Assembly (NCBI GenBank): GCA_028023455.1
Contig: JAQFVV010000001.1
Span: 18,649,713 to 18,713,712, forward strand
Origin: Epiperipatus broadwayi
Taxonomy: Eukaryota > Onychophora > Udeonychophora > Euonychophora > Peripatidae
Length of the DNA stretch: 64,000 nucleotides
Direction: 5' to 3'
Shown piece by piece: positions 14,150 to 26,399 of this stretch. Position 1 is the first letter of the stretch; each line of letters begins with the position of its first letter. Made by a program: the position numbers and the translations under genes. A model generated the notes under the pieces. It made no database searches. It was given only the letters and a program-made list of their open reading frames with translations, and was not told the origin of the DNA.

Positions 14150-14535
14150 TGGACCAGATCATTATCCCCCACACATATATACAGTCAGTGCTCAGTTTAT
14201 ATTAAAATAGTAATTCCTTAAATTTTAATGGACAGCCTTCAATCTTTTCACTCTTCCAACAATTCAATAGTCCATTTCATCCCTCTATTATTGATATATA
14301 TGTATACATATTGTCTGTTAATATGAGAAGTAACATAATGTTTACATGGGTATGACTATAATATCAAATTCATCAAGGGCTTTGAGCATTTCATTGCCAG
14401 TTTTTCACTGAAATGGGTAGTTGAATAGTTGGAAGGGTGAGAAGATTCAAGCCTATCTATTAAAGTCTGAGAAATTTCTATCTTAATATAAACCAAGTGC
14501 TGACTATATATATATAGAAGATTTTGATCTGACCC
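14150..14535. mobile_element. foldback/MITE with ~135-bp arms
   Basis: The left arm (about 14150-14290) and right arm (about 14395-14535) are reverse complements at roughly 80% identity. Landmarks are AGTCAGTGCTCAGTTTATAT on the left, against the complement of ATATAAACCAAGTGCTGACT on the right, and CACTCTTCCAACAATTCAAT against its complement. The spacer of about 100 bp is noncoding. It truncates the RTE remnant on its left. Confidence 0.6.
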
Positions 14536-17081
14536 AATTGATGAGTACTGGTTCTGCATAAATTATGTAAGTTGGGGATCATGTATCTTTTTCATATGTG
14601 TGTGGTTATATTTATGGAGTACTTGAGATGTAGTAGGAATAAATAGACTGAAAAATACTGAGTTCAAATTCCTCTATTTACTTAAGTTGATGTTTATCAA
14701 AAGAACTTTCCTATATAGAATTATGTATATACGACTGAAAAAATTTGGCAAACCGGTGATATTAATTCAGAAGTTTTTCATTGGCAGAAACCACTCCTTC
14801 AATATTGGTTTTACTCTTCATCTTCGATTCAATAGGATATAATGTATTCTGGATTCTTTTTAATTTGAAGGGGAAAAACCATTTTACTGTAATTATGTTG
14901 TGTAATTTAATCTTTGCATTCCATAATTTTTTAGCGGAATAGACAAATTAAAAAAATTGACCGTTAAAAAATTTACTGAAATTATATAAAACAAGATTTA
15001 CATATATAACTAATATACCTGTGTGAGTGCATAAAAAATATTCTTTAACAAAATAAATTTTCGATTATGCGTGCGTACATATTTAAAGACTATATAACAC
15101 ATAAAGATTATTTTATATGATTGTAAATAATATTAATATTTGGGAGGTTTTTTTTTATTATTATCTGCATATTAAATTTGCTTAGATCAAAAAAAAAAGT
15201 AAAAATAAAAAAATAAACTGAAACTATAATTTAATCAATGTTTCTACAACTTCAAATTTAATGATTTGTTGATTTGAAAATAATCAGTTTAAATTTAAAA
15301 GAAAACCTGTCACAGTCACGTTATAACAACAGAGTGAGGAATAAATGCAACAATACTTGACTTATTGATTAAATTGTTGAAGTGCAGATATTTGCTTTAC
15401 TAAAAAGAAAAAAAACGGAAAAATAATAAAAGAAATAGAAATCAACTTTAAATTATTTAACTACTTTTGGGATATATAAATATTTTATAAAACTTAAGTA
15501 AGTATAAAAACATGTTAAATATTAATATTTTAACTATATGTGTATATACTTACCCAGAGACTGCAATCCTACGATGGAATTATTTATATATAAAGAACGT
15601 TAATTGTATATTATGAAGTTCTAAGATTGTGGACATCGTCAAAAAAATGTGAAAGTAAAACATAAGCATTTTTTTAAAAAGTTATTATTAATATATCTAA
15701 ACTTCAAGTTTATAAAATTAATTAGAAAAAAAAAAACATTTTTTTAATAATCATTTATATTGTAACGGTCAAATTCGTATGCCTCGTTAACACACTGCAG
15801 AATTTAAACCCCAGACACGAAACTCAATATTCTAGGAATGGGGTTACTTCCCAGAAATCCCTAGTTCGAATCCAAAGTCTAAGCCCCACAGCGCCACCTA
15901 CATGATAACGCATCTATTGCTACTAATAGCATAGTTCCTTGCCAGTGCCGGTGGTCAGGGAGAAGCAAGAGACTCTATATTAAAATATATCATTAGGTTT
16001 ACTAACTAACGTTTATAAATGGTACAAAATATATATAAATCTGATATAGACTGAGATAATGATGTGGATCTCAAAAAATAAATAAATAATATCAAAATGA
16101 TTAAAATTTAATGTGGTTTATTAATTGAACATTATAAGTATGGGCATTGTCTGTATAAGCCAGACTGTGCCATTTAATCATAAAGAAAATAAATTCAAAA
16201 GAAATGCCATTTAGAGTTAATTTATATACTCTCTATATGTCGGGTTAATGCAACATAATATTACAATAATATGCTTAAACAAAATTACAGTTAGGTTAAG
16301 AAAGGTTGAATTCAAAGACATACGAGGCCTATAGCGAATATAATAAGTGTTTGATAAATTAGATTTCTATTTATTTAACAAAAAAACTTATATTGACTTC
16401 AAGAATAGTGCGGATGAAAGCTCGCTGAGCTATAAGAAAGTGATTAAGATGTGGGCAATTTAATAAAATACTAACATTTAATATTAAAGGAGATCGGTGG
16501 TACCAGTGAAAGTTTAATGTACAGAATGGAGTGTGGTACGTTGAAACCGCAATGCTTTGTAAAATAAAATAAGAAAATAAAGCAGATAGGATGGTGTCTC
16601 ACCACGGATCCATTGAAAGTTTCATCACAAATTGGCCTGAGCCTGGCATCCTACCATGAATCATCATGGTTGAGTGACTCGTGTAAAATTCCCAGGTATG
16701 GTTTTTTTGCACACACTCTATCTGGGAACCACAAGAAGGAGAGGAATGGCCTCAACTGTAAGTTCTTTGAGAAAATCAAAGCAGGTCTCAAATCATCCAA
16801 TACACCTACACTGGCAACATACAATTAATGTACATAAAATTATCTAAGTGGGCTGACTTTAGTTGAGCAAAGGTGCTTAACCAATTCCTAATAATTTTAA
16901 GAAGGTTTGCACATTCTTGACCTCGAATTTGATAGTTTTAAACAGTAAGCTACAATTACAAGAAAATAAGTTATTTTAAATAAAAGGGTGGGGAGTGCAT
17001 GATTAAACAGGGATTCACAAGATTATATGCAATCATGCATTTCTATATTGTATACTTATTAACCTTGCACATATCATCATG

Positions 17082-17085
<4 letters not shown>
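14536..17085. other. noncoding stretch with GC-richer patches
   Basis: AT-rich sequence with three less AT-rich islands. At 15770-15975 a patch contains CTAGTTCGAATCCA, which resembles a tRNA-type B box. At 16210-16340 there is unrecognised sequence. At 16590-16830 an open frame of 71 codons (MKVSSQIGLSLASYHESSWL onward, 16613-16828) has no motif I recognise. This ORF could be repeat-derived or chance, and I would not call it a gene. Confidence 0.35.

Positions 17086-17161
<76 letters not shown>
17086..17161. repeat. (AT)n microsatellite
   Basis: About 76 bp of perfect AT dinucleotide repeat. It has cruciform potential. The alternating Ile-Tyr ORF across it is an artefact. Confidence 0.97.
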
Positions 17162-17168
<7 letters not shown>

Positions 17169-17264
17169 TAAAAGACATAAAGTTATTTTATATATCAGGG
17201 GCATCAATAATTAATAAATGTAAAATATTAAACAAAATAGCCTTCAATCAAGCAATCTAACAAG

Positions 17265-17415
17265 ATATTCAAAATATTAGGATGGATGAAATAAGAAAGT
17301 GTGTAGGGGTGATGTGGAAAAGATAAGCTAAAGATAGGAAAAGATGGATTGAACTTGGAGAGACCTTCATCCTGCAGTGGATTGATAATGGTTGATAATG
17401 ATGATGATGAATATG
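17265..17415 (+). pseudogene. 3' end of an RTE-type LINE
   Basis: The translation reads RMDEIRKCVGVMWKR, a stop, AKDRKRWIELGETFILQWID, then two stops. This matches the C-terminal signature of RTE/CFDP2-like LINEs (DI....G..W...A.DR..W....EAF.QQW). It is followed at once by a GATGATGATGA-type tract, as expected for an RTE 3' tail. The upstream part of the element is not recognisable, so this is a severely 5'-truncated copy. The same C-terminal signature appears inverted at 19050-19140. Confidence 0.7.
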
Positions 17416-19049
17416 GTGGCATACTAATAAAAGGAGGAAAAGAAATAATCTGCTCAGTCACTGACCATCTAGGCACATCATCATAATGAAAGACAAAATA
17501 TATTAGGAAAATATCAAATATTAACCCAAGTATAGAGAAAAAGCACACAAATTACATTACAAATTTTCATAATAGAAATACATTTAGGTATTGAGTGATT
17601 ACAGAAAAATTATTTTGAATCACTATAGCTTAAAAAATATAAATATCACAAGAGCTCTTGGATTAATTGGGTTACCTCGTATATGTTAGACAATCCATAC
17701 ACATTTTGTTTTCTTCAGTTGATTTGAATTGAAGACTTTAGCGGGAGTTAAATGGCAGTATTTATCTCGATGGAGCAGCTTCTTTGGTCCAGGATCAAAT
17801 TAGGTTACATTTTCAGCAACAGTGGCATTTTACAATAGATATAGGGCATCTGATGGTATGATGGCCTGCAGGATGACCATTCCTGAGAAGGAAGAGAGCC
17901 ATCCTGCTGGCTTCTATTCAGATATTCTACTTCACTTGGCAAAGGTTAGTAAGTACGATTCCCCAATGATATAGAGCTGGCTTTAGCTTCTTGTAATAAA
18001 TTTAAAATATATCAACGAACTTCAGTTTTAATAAAATTAACTTCTTAAAATATAGCAACTCAGTAAAATAGAATAGTATGGCCACTAAGCAACATAGAAT
18101 AACATTAAAACAAGCAACATAAAAAAAAAACATACTAATTAATACATTTGGCCCTATATATACCAAGAGAGATCACAATAGAACTCCCCTGCAGTGATCA
18201 ATCCAAAACCAAAAATAGATTTGCTATAAAATAAATGCTGTTATTATCTTATCTGAATATCTAAAACAACTTGGTTTTATAATTAATTTTACTATTGTTG
18301 CTTACTTTTAAGATATTTGGATTAGAAATTTAATTTTGTTTTAAAACTAATTGTAATTAAAAAATACCAAAGTGGACATCTGTTGTTTATCTTGATGGCC
18401 AAATATTCAAGCCACTAATGAATTTTAGAAAATCATATTAATTAAGCCTAATGTTCTCTTCCCAACCCTCATTTATTTTCTACATAAAATTTGTGGCATG
18501 ATTTTTATAAATTAAAAACAACAAAATTATTTTCCTTTTAAATTCTAGATGTTTAAATCTATTTAAAAGTTGAATATTATTTTATATTAAATAAAAACAA
18601 ATATTACGAATGTAATATTTCTAAAATAAATAGATTTAAACAAAATAACTTTAAACAACAAAAATATTATTTTTGCTTAAGTTTTAAAATATATTGTCGC
18701 AGTATGTGTGTAAATACGACTTATATGACCTACTTTTGAAAATGAATATGCCTACGTGTACATGCTCACACTTTATAACATTTATGCAGGAGTTATTAAA
18801 TTATATATATATATAACACGAGCCTTTATACTCATGGTCTAAATTTAGGCGGGATTTCGGCATATAAGCGTGGAACAGACACACTACGATAAATTGGGGT
18901 TTAAAATAGGGTATGAGGATAGGAAAGAAATGAGAAATGGTGAAACGAAGATTTATAAAGCAAATCTTACTGTTTCAATATATTGGTTAGGAAATGATCT
19001 TGTGAATAAGTATTTATTAAAAAGTATCGAATTATAAAGTAAATGTGTA
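17416..19049. other. noncoding stretch, no recognised feature
   Basis: A less AT-rich block at 17690-17990 contains GGATGACCATTCCTGAGAAG and a TTTGGTCCAGG phrase, but has no recognisable reading frame. The rest is AT-rich filler with a short (TA)n run near 18802-18815. Nothing else can be supported. Confidence 0.35.
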
Positions 19050-22000
19050 TAGCATATCATCATCAATATTATCAATTTTAATCAATGCCAATTCACGATT
19101 GAATGAATTCAGGTCTCTCGAAGTTCAATTAATTTTTTTCTGATCTATAACCTCTTTTCATCACATCACTCTAATAAATTTATTTTATTTTTCATTTTTA
19201 TATGATTTGTTTCTAGGTCTTTGACGATCTCTTAGAATTCAAATTAAGATTTTTTTTAATTATATTGTCATTTGTTTCAGTAATATATCAAACCAATTTT
19301 CATTTAAGCATCTTATTTTTTTTTCAAAAGTATTAATAATATATATTTATTATCAGATCTATGCATTTAACTTTCCATTTTCCTTGTTAATTTTGTTCCA
19401 CATTTCTTCTAATTTTTCTGTAATAGTCTGTATTCTTTACATTCTCTTCTGTCAAATAATCAACATAGAACAAAACTTTCCATTTTAAGTAATTACATAT
19501 CCATCGTTTAATTTAGTCCTACCTAAGGCGCTTTATTTAAGTTTAATTGTATGCTTAATTTACCAATCATATGGTGTATATATATATATATTATTAAACA
19601 TATAACAGCGTATAAATATATATAATCGAATTGAAATGTTGTCAACTCTTAAAACAACCTTATAATTGTTTCTCTACATACCATGCGACTTAAATTCAAA
19701 CTAAATAATTTTTTATGATATTTGTGTCGTATTGCGACTAAAGAAAGAAAGTAAATTGCTCGTGAAATATTTACATCATTTCAATTTGATTACTATATAT
19801 ATATGGAAAGAAGAGGATGAATGAATGTTTATGTGAGTAGCAAGATTAATCTTATGTACAGATATTATAAAACATTAAAAAAAAATGGCGTTGATTATTT
19901 AAACTGTTTTCATACATATATTTTTTTGTTTAAAAAAAACCGCTAATAATCTTTACTAACGAAAATAATGGAGAATTACAAAATATTCAATTGTTATTAA
20001 TATTAGTAAATGATATCAGAAAATATATAGTATTATCAATTTACTTTTCAAAACAGCAAGAAGATAATCGATAGATTATCTTCATTAACAAATGTTGAAT
20101 CTGTTCTACAAGAAAACTGCAGAAAGGTCAATTGCTTTAAATGTCTACAAATTGGCGTTGTAAAGAACAAAGCTTTTTTTTTGTTTTTTTTTTTTGCAAT
20201 AACTGCAGACCTCTTTATAGTTTAATCGGCAGTAAATGTCACTTTAAATGTTATAAAAAGAAAGACATACTGCTACTTATAACAAATTATCAATTGTTAT
20301 AAACAGTTAAATACCGAGGTCTACAAACACACTCCTACACACTTAAAATTAAAAACATAAAAAAAAGCATTATATGTAGAATGATTTTTGAAATATATTT
20401 CTATTACATATATAAACAATAGGCGGATTTTATCAAACTCTATTCCGTATACAAAATTAAAAATCGATGATCACTATCCAATGTAATTTAATATATTAGA
20501 GCTCTCACAATATACATATTTTGTCATTAGACATGTAGAAGTGTTAAAAATTTGAATTCTGCTAACCATGAGTTTATATGTATTGAAAGTCAAAGTTATC
20601 CATAATGATTTAGAAATAATGTTAAATTCTAGCAGAAACTAATATTTACGTATCTAACATTCAGAATAAATACTACTTGACCTACACTTCAAAGCCTTAT
20701 ATAGAGAATAAAGTTTTGTTCACTTTTAAATGAAATCAATGGTTTTAGTAAATATTCTCCAGGGCGAAACATAAGCATATATTTTAAATGGATGAATAAA
20801 ACAGATTTTAAATTGCAAGCACTGTACAAGTAATTCTGTCTGTTTGAAAGTTAGATAATAATTTCTGCCAGATATTAATTTTATATACAGGAACTATTAG
20901 TTGGAGAAGTGTTTACTCTCACTATAATTTTCTAGTATATAATATGTGGTGATTTAAATAAGATTCATATATTTTTATCCTCTTAGTTTTTAATTTACAT
21001 TTTTTTTATATAAAATTTCTGTGAAATGTTTTAGTGATATGAAGTTACTTGTTGTTAAACCCTATCAACATTATTCTCTTCATTAAACTAATCTTTGCTG
21101 TTGCATTTTAACCAAATGATTTTCAGAATATAGTTTCCAGATTTATATCTTGATAATGCAAAATTTTAGTCATTATTGAAATATTTATACAATCAAATAT
21201 CTTTTTTTATAATATGAAAATTTATAGACAATGGTAATTCATATTCATTGCTACTTTCTATAGCTACTTTCTAAAACGTCACATGGATATAAGTCCCTTT
21301 TCGAAAATCATTTTGTTTTAATATGCTTGAATCCAAAATTAATTTTAAATTAATTGTAATCATCATGGTAAGAATTTGATATAGAACTGATAGAAAATTG
21401 ATAGATCTAATTTATAATATCTTTTTTATTACTTTTGTAAATATCAATATTATATTTGTATTTTTCCAACTATCTAGAATATCTTTATCATTTAAATACT
21501 TGATATATAGTTTCTCTAACTAATTTATCTTATTTATATATTTAACTGCATGTTTTGCCTCATCAATTAAAATCATAACAATTTGAAAGATGCAATAATT
21601 GCAGTGAATATTTTTTTTGATATTTTAAGTTTTTATTAATATGTAATTCTTTGGAGAATTGTTCACCACTTTTCATAGTGTAGTTTATTTTTTAAATAAT
21701 GGTTCCATCTTCTCTTTTTATTGTTGTACCAACTTTTCTTTTAAGGCCAAAGAATATCTTTGAGACATTTTTTTTTCATATCTTTTCCTGCCAATTCATA
21801 AGTATATTTTCTATGTCGTTATTAATTTATTTTGTAAACCATTTTTTAGAATTCCAAATAATCAATTCTTTTAATAGATCATTTCTATATACTTTTATAT
21901 TTACTATTTTTTTATATATTGTCATATCTCAGTTGAAAATTTATTATTGGATTGCTGTATAGCTATTTTGTCTATAATTTTTCATTAATATATATATCAC

Positions 22001-22710
22001 TAACCCATAGTGTTTCTGTCTTGAATCTTGAATAACATTACAATTATAAAATACATATTTTTCATTAGTCAAAAATATAATCAAATTCTGTGTATCATCA
22101 TTTGGATGCTTTTATATCTATTTTCATTACCTTTTTTTAAAGAAAAAATTATAATAAATGTTTTTAAACTGTAATGATTTATGAATTTTATTAGAACAGT
22201 GTCAGTCACAGGATAAAGATATTGAAAAAATAAGACTGATTATCTTATTTTCAAACCTAAATGCACTTATTTGGCCAATCTATACATTTATTTAGGTTTA
22301 AAAATAAGATGGTTGTTCTTATTTTTTCAGAATCTTAAACTTGTGGATGGAACAAAAGCATCCTCATATTTAACATTGCTGATGGTGCAAATGAGCAACG
22401 ATTATCTTTTAAATATAATTTTATTCTGAGGAATCTACAAATCTGTGTTCTCCCTCATTTTTATTATCATAGACAAATTTATCCTAATATTTCATTTTTA
22501 TAATATGTCTTCAATAAAATTCTTAAATGGCATTTGATGCAACCAAAAGCATCTTTTACATTGATATAAAAATTCTCTACTTTTTTATCATAATGAGAAA
22601 TTGTTAGGACATAAATCTGAATTATTTTTATTTACTATTATTCATTAATGTATTCTAATTTAATTATAACAAAGTCACTAATTTTGAAGCCTTTAGAGAC
22701 AGATAAGAAG
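19050..22710 (-). pseudogene. near full-length decayed RTE-type LINE
   Basis: Read 5' to 3' on the minus strand by frame-hopping. Endonuclease: IIQIYVLTISHYDKKVENFY (about 22590-22530; family IIQVYAPTSDxDDExVExFY), then LGKFVYDNKNEGEHRFVD (family VGKxGYGxRNERGxRLVD). After an inserted hairpin come PNDDTQN and NEKYVFYNCNVIQD (family KNEIDYIL and DVxVI). Linker: KRKVGTTIKREDGTII. RT: LDSWKNTNIILIF and INFLSVLYQIL (family IFKKG, ISLLSVLYKI). The C-terminal DQKK..SRDLNSF region lies by 19090-19140, then a GATGATGAT tail at about 19053-19070. There are many stops and shifts. The extent of about 3.6 kb fits a full RTE ORF plus one insert. The clade is inferred from motifs. Confidence 0.72.
22200..22390. 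mobile_element. hairpin MITE, family B, inside RTE LINE
   Basis: Inverted arms of about 55 bp: GAAAAAATAAGACTGATTAT on the left against the complement of the GTTCTTATTTTTTCAG region on the right. The TTTAGGTTTAAAAATAAGAT segment is shared. The right half (GATGGTTGTTCTTATTTTTT, then the CATCCTCATATTTAACATTG region) recurs in the tandem units at 31796-32480. It interrupts the endonuclease region of the minus-strand RTE LINE, so it inserted after that LINE. Confidence 0.65.
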
Positions 22711-22719
22711 GTGCTGCTA

Positions 22720-25340
22720 TTAATTCAGCTTTTGTATATTATTTTGGGATTATCTAAAATGTTAGTAAGCTAGTACACATTTTTCTTGCTCACCAATCAT
22801 TAAGTAAAATAGAATATGTAAATATCATACAACCCTTATATAAAATTTGAATATGAAAGCAACAATGCTTTATTTACATCTCAAAAAAAGTTGACAGTGC
22901 CTGATTGTTAGGTTTTTTGGCCTCAAGGCAACTCTGAATGTGCAATTTGTTTTAGTACTGGAAACAATGACTTTATGTTTGTTAGTTATTTGGAATAACA
23001 CTATTATAAAAAGAAAATTAATAACATATTTATTGAATGAATTACAATTTTAAACCCAAATGAATTACCATCAAGTCATAACAAATTTGTGAAATACTTT
23101 TCTAAAATTGGAAATTGCATTGATATTTTTTTTAAATTATCCCAAAACATCAGAATCATTATTGTTTGACAGAGTATCATGTCCACAATAATTACTGCTT
23201 CTGGTTTAACATTACTTCACATTTGACTAAAATATGAGTATAAACATGTAAATATTTCATTTTTAATAATTATAATGAAATTATTTTATAAAAATAACTT
23301 CAAATATTTACATACACTACAAAATTATGCATTTTCTTCCTTATTGTTGAAAAGAATAGTACAGGAGATTTTTTTCTCAGTAAACTGCTGCTGATATCTT
23401 CAGACTTTTTTGTAACTAATAAATTAACAATTATGTTAATTCAAGATATTAATATAAAAGTGATTAAATTGTGGTAAAAAGGGCTAAATAATAATTTAAA
23501 TATGTAGCACAGCAGCAACATCACAGTACTCCATAATGCATTCATTACAATAATAAAATGATTAAAGTTGGAGGTAAAAATTCAATAAACTCATCCTGCT
23601 GATGATGCACGGGGATAAGGATCCTATCTGTTTTTCTGTTGTGTGAGTAATAATATGATTATAACAGCTGCATTGATAACAATATATAAATAATCATTAT
23701 GAATTTTTCCTGATCTGAATCAAAGGATCTTTTTGAAAACTCTTTTCTGTAGTTATATATAATGCAATACTAAAATTAATTTTTCTCTATTTTGATAAGT
23801 TCATACTTACCCTTGGTAACACTTTTTATAATCTTTCAATTTTTGATATTAATATTAAAGCATTATCCCTTATCAGAATTCAATAAATTGGGCTTGATTT
23901 GATAGAAATGTAAATTTACAATTAAAAATCTTTCCAAAAAAATATTATTTGAAATTTACAAATATTGCAAAAATTATGATAATAAGGAACATTTTTATTA
24001 CTCAATGGTCAGCTGGAAAAAAGTGACATTAGAAAATGAAAAAAAAATTTTTTTAGTGAAATTTGCTTTTAAAATTGCAAAAAAAATAAATAAATGTTAA
24101 TTGCTAGATTACTGCTTTAAAACAGTAAAATTGTTTTATAATGTTTAAATATCTCATAACATCTAACACACATTTAGTGATCAGTTTCACAAGACATGAT
24201 GATCAGAATGGCCCTACGTTTCTGTGTTTATTAGGCTACAATGTATTAATTTTGCATTTTAAAAATAAGACATATAGATATAAAATTAAACTATAATCAT
24301 AATATACTTTTGATTTTTAATAATTATTACACAATTTTATTATGTAAAAATTATTATAAATTTTAATAAACTTTACAAAAAAAATTAAGTTTTAATTATT
24401 ACAAACATTTTCTCAAAGTAATCTCTCAAATAATCTTGAAGCAGATTAGAAAAGACTAAATTCATTAAACATATGAGAGCAGGACTAAAATACTTAGAAC
24501 TTCTCTCAACTTCCCTCATTTTTTATTATATTGACCTTTATAGATTTTTTAATTAAAAAAATCAATATTCGAAAATGCATGATTTTGTCATATCAAAAAA
24601 AAAAAAAAAAAATCTCAATAAATGACTGAACAAACACAAATTAAAAAAACGGGACTGCTGTAATTTCTCTGGATTTTTTTTTTTTTTTGACTGAGAATAT
24701 TTGTGTTGCTTTAAAGATAAGTTAAATCTATAAATTTCAATATATCAATCTTGAATAAATAAATATTATGTATAGCTTCATTCATGAGTGCCAATCTTCA
24801 ATAGAAATTTCAAGTAGAATTTTAAAATCAGTATCCCATTAAAAAGTCACATTATTAATATTTTAATATGAATAGAAATTTACATTGAAATATTAATATA
24901 GTGTTATTTTAATGAGATTTTGGTTTGAAATTTGACCATAAATACACTGGAGGTGGCAGTCATGCCATAAGCAATTATAACAGTTATTTATTTATGTTAA
25001 AATTTTTATACTTATTTTTAGGATTTTGCTTTATTATATATTACTGTATCTAATATTGCATACATATATAAATATATATAATGTTTTCATGGTTATGTGA
25101 TGTAAATATAGGATTTTTTGGGTTAAACTATTATTTTATATTAATTATAAACATTTCAATGAAATAAATTGACAAGTTTTTTTTTAAAAAAAAAAAAACT
25201 GTTAGACAGCAAGAAGTAACGAGGTTGAGTGTGAAGTAAACAATGAGATTGAATGTGATGTAGTTAAGTATTTAGAATACATGGATGAACATAATGTTTG
25301 TTTTTGTTAGTTTTACCATTACTTGATTTCAAGTTGATAT
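22720..25340. other. AT-rich noncoding stretch
   Basis: A/T-rich sequence with homopolymers (A runs near 24595-24611, T runs near 24677-24689) and no recognisable motif. The GC-poor spacer contains no inverted repeat that I could see at MITE scale. Confidence 0.4.
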
Positions 25341-25353
25341 TAGAAGAAAGAGA

Positions 25354-25550
25354 TCAAATAAGTGGTCTCCAAGAGGCTGGAAGATGTTGGGCTTCATCAG
25401 CTTTATTTAAACAGCTCAGTCTTTTTAATATTTCAATAGATTCCCTCATGGTTCTCAAATCATACTTCTCCAAATTAGCAAACATTTTAGCATTATAAAA
25501 ATCAGGTTTGTGATCAATTTCTAAAAAATATGAAATAAAAGCTATAAAAA
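25354..25550 (-). pseudogene. Penelope-like element C-terminus (GIY-YIG tail)
   Basis: An open frame of about 65 codons ends in DEAQHLPASWRPLI and a stop. Its order fits the end of PLE proteins downstream of the GIY-YIG endonuclease: DHKPDFYNAKMF (family GHxFDFxNAKI), then RTMRESIEILKR (family KRxxxEAIEIxK), then ADEAQHLPASWRPL (family xDxGxxLxxxWxPLL). The endonuclease core itself is missing. The 5' side joins a SINE-like head at 25551. Part of this coding stretch is duplicated exactly at 25613-25722. The fragment is short, but its reading frame is unbroken. Confidence 0.7.
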
Positions 25551-25722
25551 TGTCAAGAGTTGGTAGCTGAGTGGCTAGCACAGCTTCCTTACAGGCAGTT
25601 GTCCCGGGGTTGTTCCCTCATGGTTCTCAAATCATACTTCTCCAAATTAGCAAACATTTTAGCATTATAAAAATCAGGTTTGTGATCAATTTCTAAAAAA
25701 TATGAAATAAAAGCTATAAAAA
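25441..25722. repeat. exact 110-bp tandem duplication
   Basis: 25441-25550 and 25613-25722 read identically (TTCCCTCATGGTTCTCAAAT through GCTATAAAAA). The offset is 172 bp. The duplicated unit is antisense PLE C-terminal coding sequence. A SINE-like head lies after each copy, but the two heads are clearly diverged. Confidence 0.9.
25551..25612 (+). mobile_element. truncated tRNA-derived SINE-like head
   Basis: GTTGGTAGCTGAGTGGCTAG resembles an RNA polymerase III A box in a tRNA-like 5' half. A degenerate B-box region follows (CCCGGGGTTGTTCCC). The sequence then jumps straight into the second copy of the 110-bp duplicated unit, so the 3' part is missing. Confidence 0.5.
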
Positions 25723-25815
25723 CGTCAATCGTTGGTGGCCAAGGGGTTAGCACAACTGCCTTACAAACAGTTGTCCAGGGATTCGCTTCCCCCGATGCTT
25801 TGACACATTAAAAAA
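25723..25815 (+). mobile_element. tRNA-derived SINE-like element
   Basis: GTTGGTGGCCAAGGGGTTAG carries an A-box-like core, and AGGGATTCGCTTCCC a B-box-like core, with spacing close to that of a tRNA. A short tail and A-run follow. The phrase AGCTATAAAA occurs just before and just after the element, consistent with a target-site duplication. The head resembles, but is not identical to, the one at 25551. Confidence 0.6.
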
Positions 25816-26399
25816 AAGCTATAAAATGTTAGGATAATTATAATCATATATATTAACGTTAACAATTTTAAATTATTTTTTTATATAAAATTGTTATCAA
25901 TGACTTTTACTTTTTTTTTCACATCTTAGATATAATAATTATAAAATTTGCTGTTAAAAAGTTGAAGGACAAATTGATTTTACTATAAATTACAAAATAA
26001 TTATGCTTTTCAGGTTATTAGCTTATAAAAAGATCATTGCTTTGTCGCTGTTTTTTTTTAAGGTGAAAAGTAAAAAAAAATCCACATACTTTAATAAAAT
26101 TTACATTAAAATGTATATTGCAATAAGTTAGGTATAGAGTAGAACAAAAATGATTAAAATTGTATACAATAACTTAAAATAATACAAATGATGGTGGAAT
26201 TAAACTACATAGGAAATAGACATTCACTGATTATATCCACTTTAGATTATTTCACAATGCATTGAAAGTAATATATGAACCTGAAAAATAATATCAGAAT
26301 CCTATTGATATGATGGCAATTATAATTTGAATGGATAGAAGAACTATTTTGGTCATATTATGAAAATGACACAAGAATTGAGATAAGGATTTTAAATGA

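Noticed and set aside
15770-15975. Possible tRNA gene or SINE from CTAGTTCGAATCCA
   Set aside because: Only a B-box-like string is present. No convincing A box, cloverleaf or tail could be drawn.
16613-16828. 71-codon plus-strand ORF with normal-looking composition
   Set aside because: No motif, no splice-site or promoter evidence that I can weigh, and it is embedded in repeat-like DNA. Mentioned in the region note but not called a gene.
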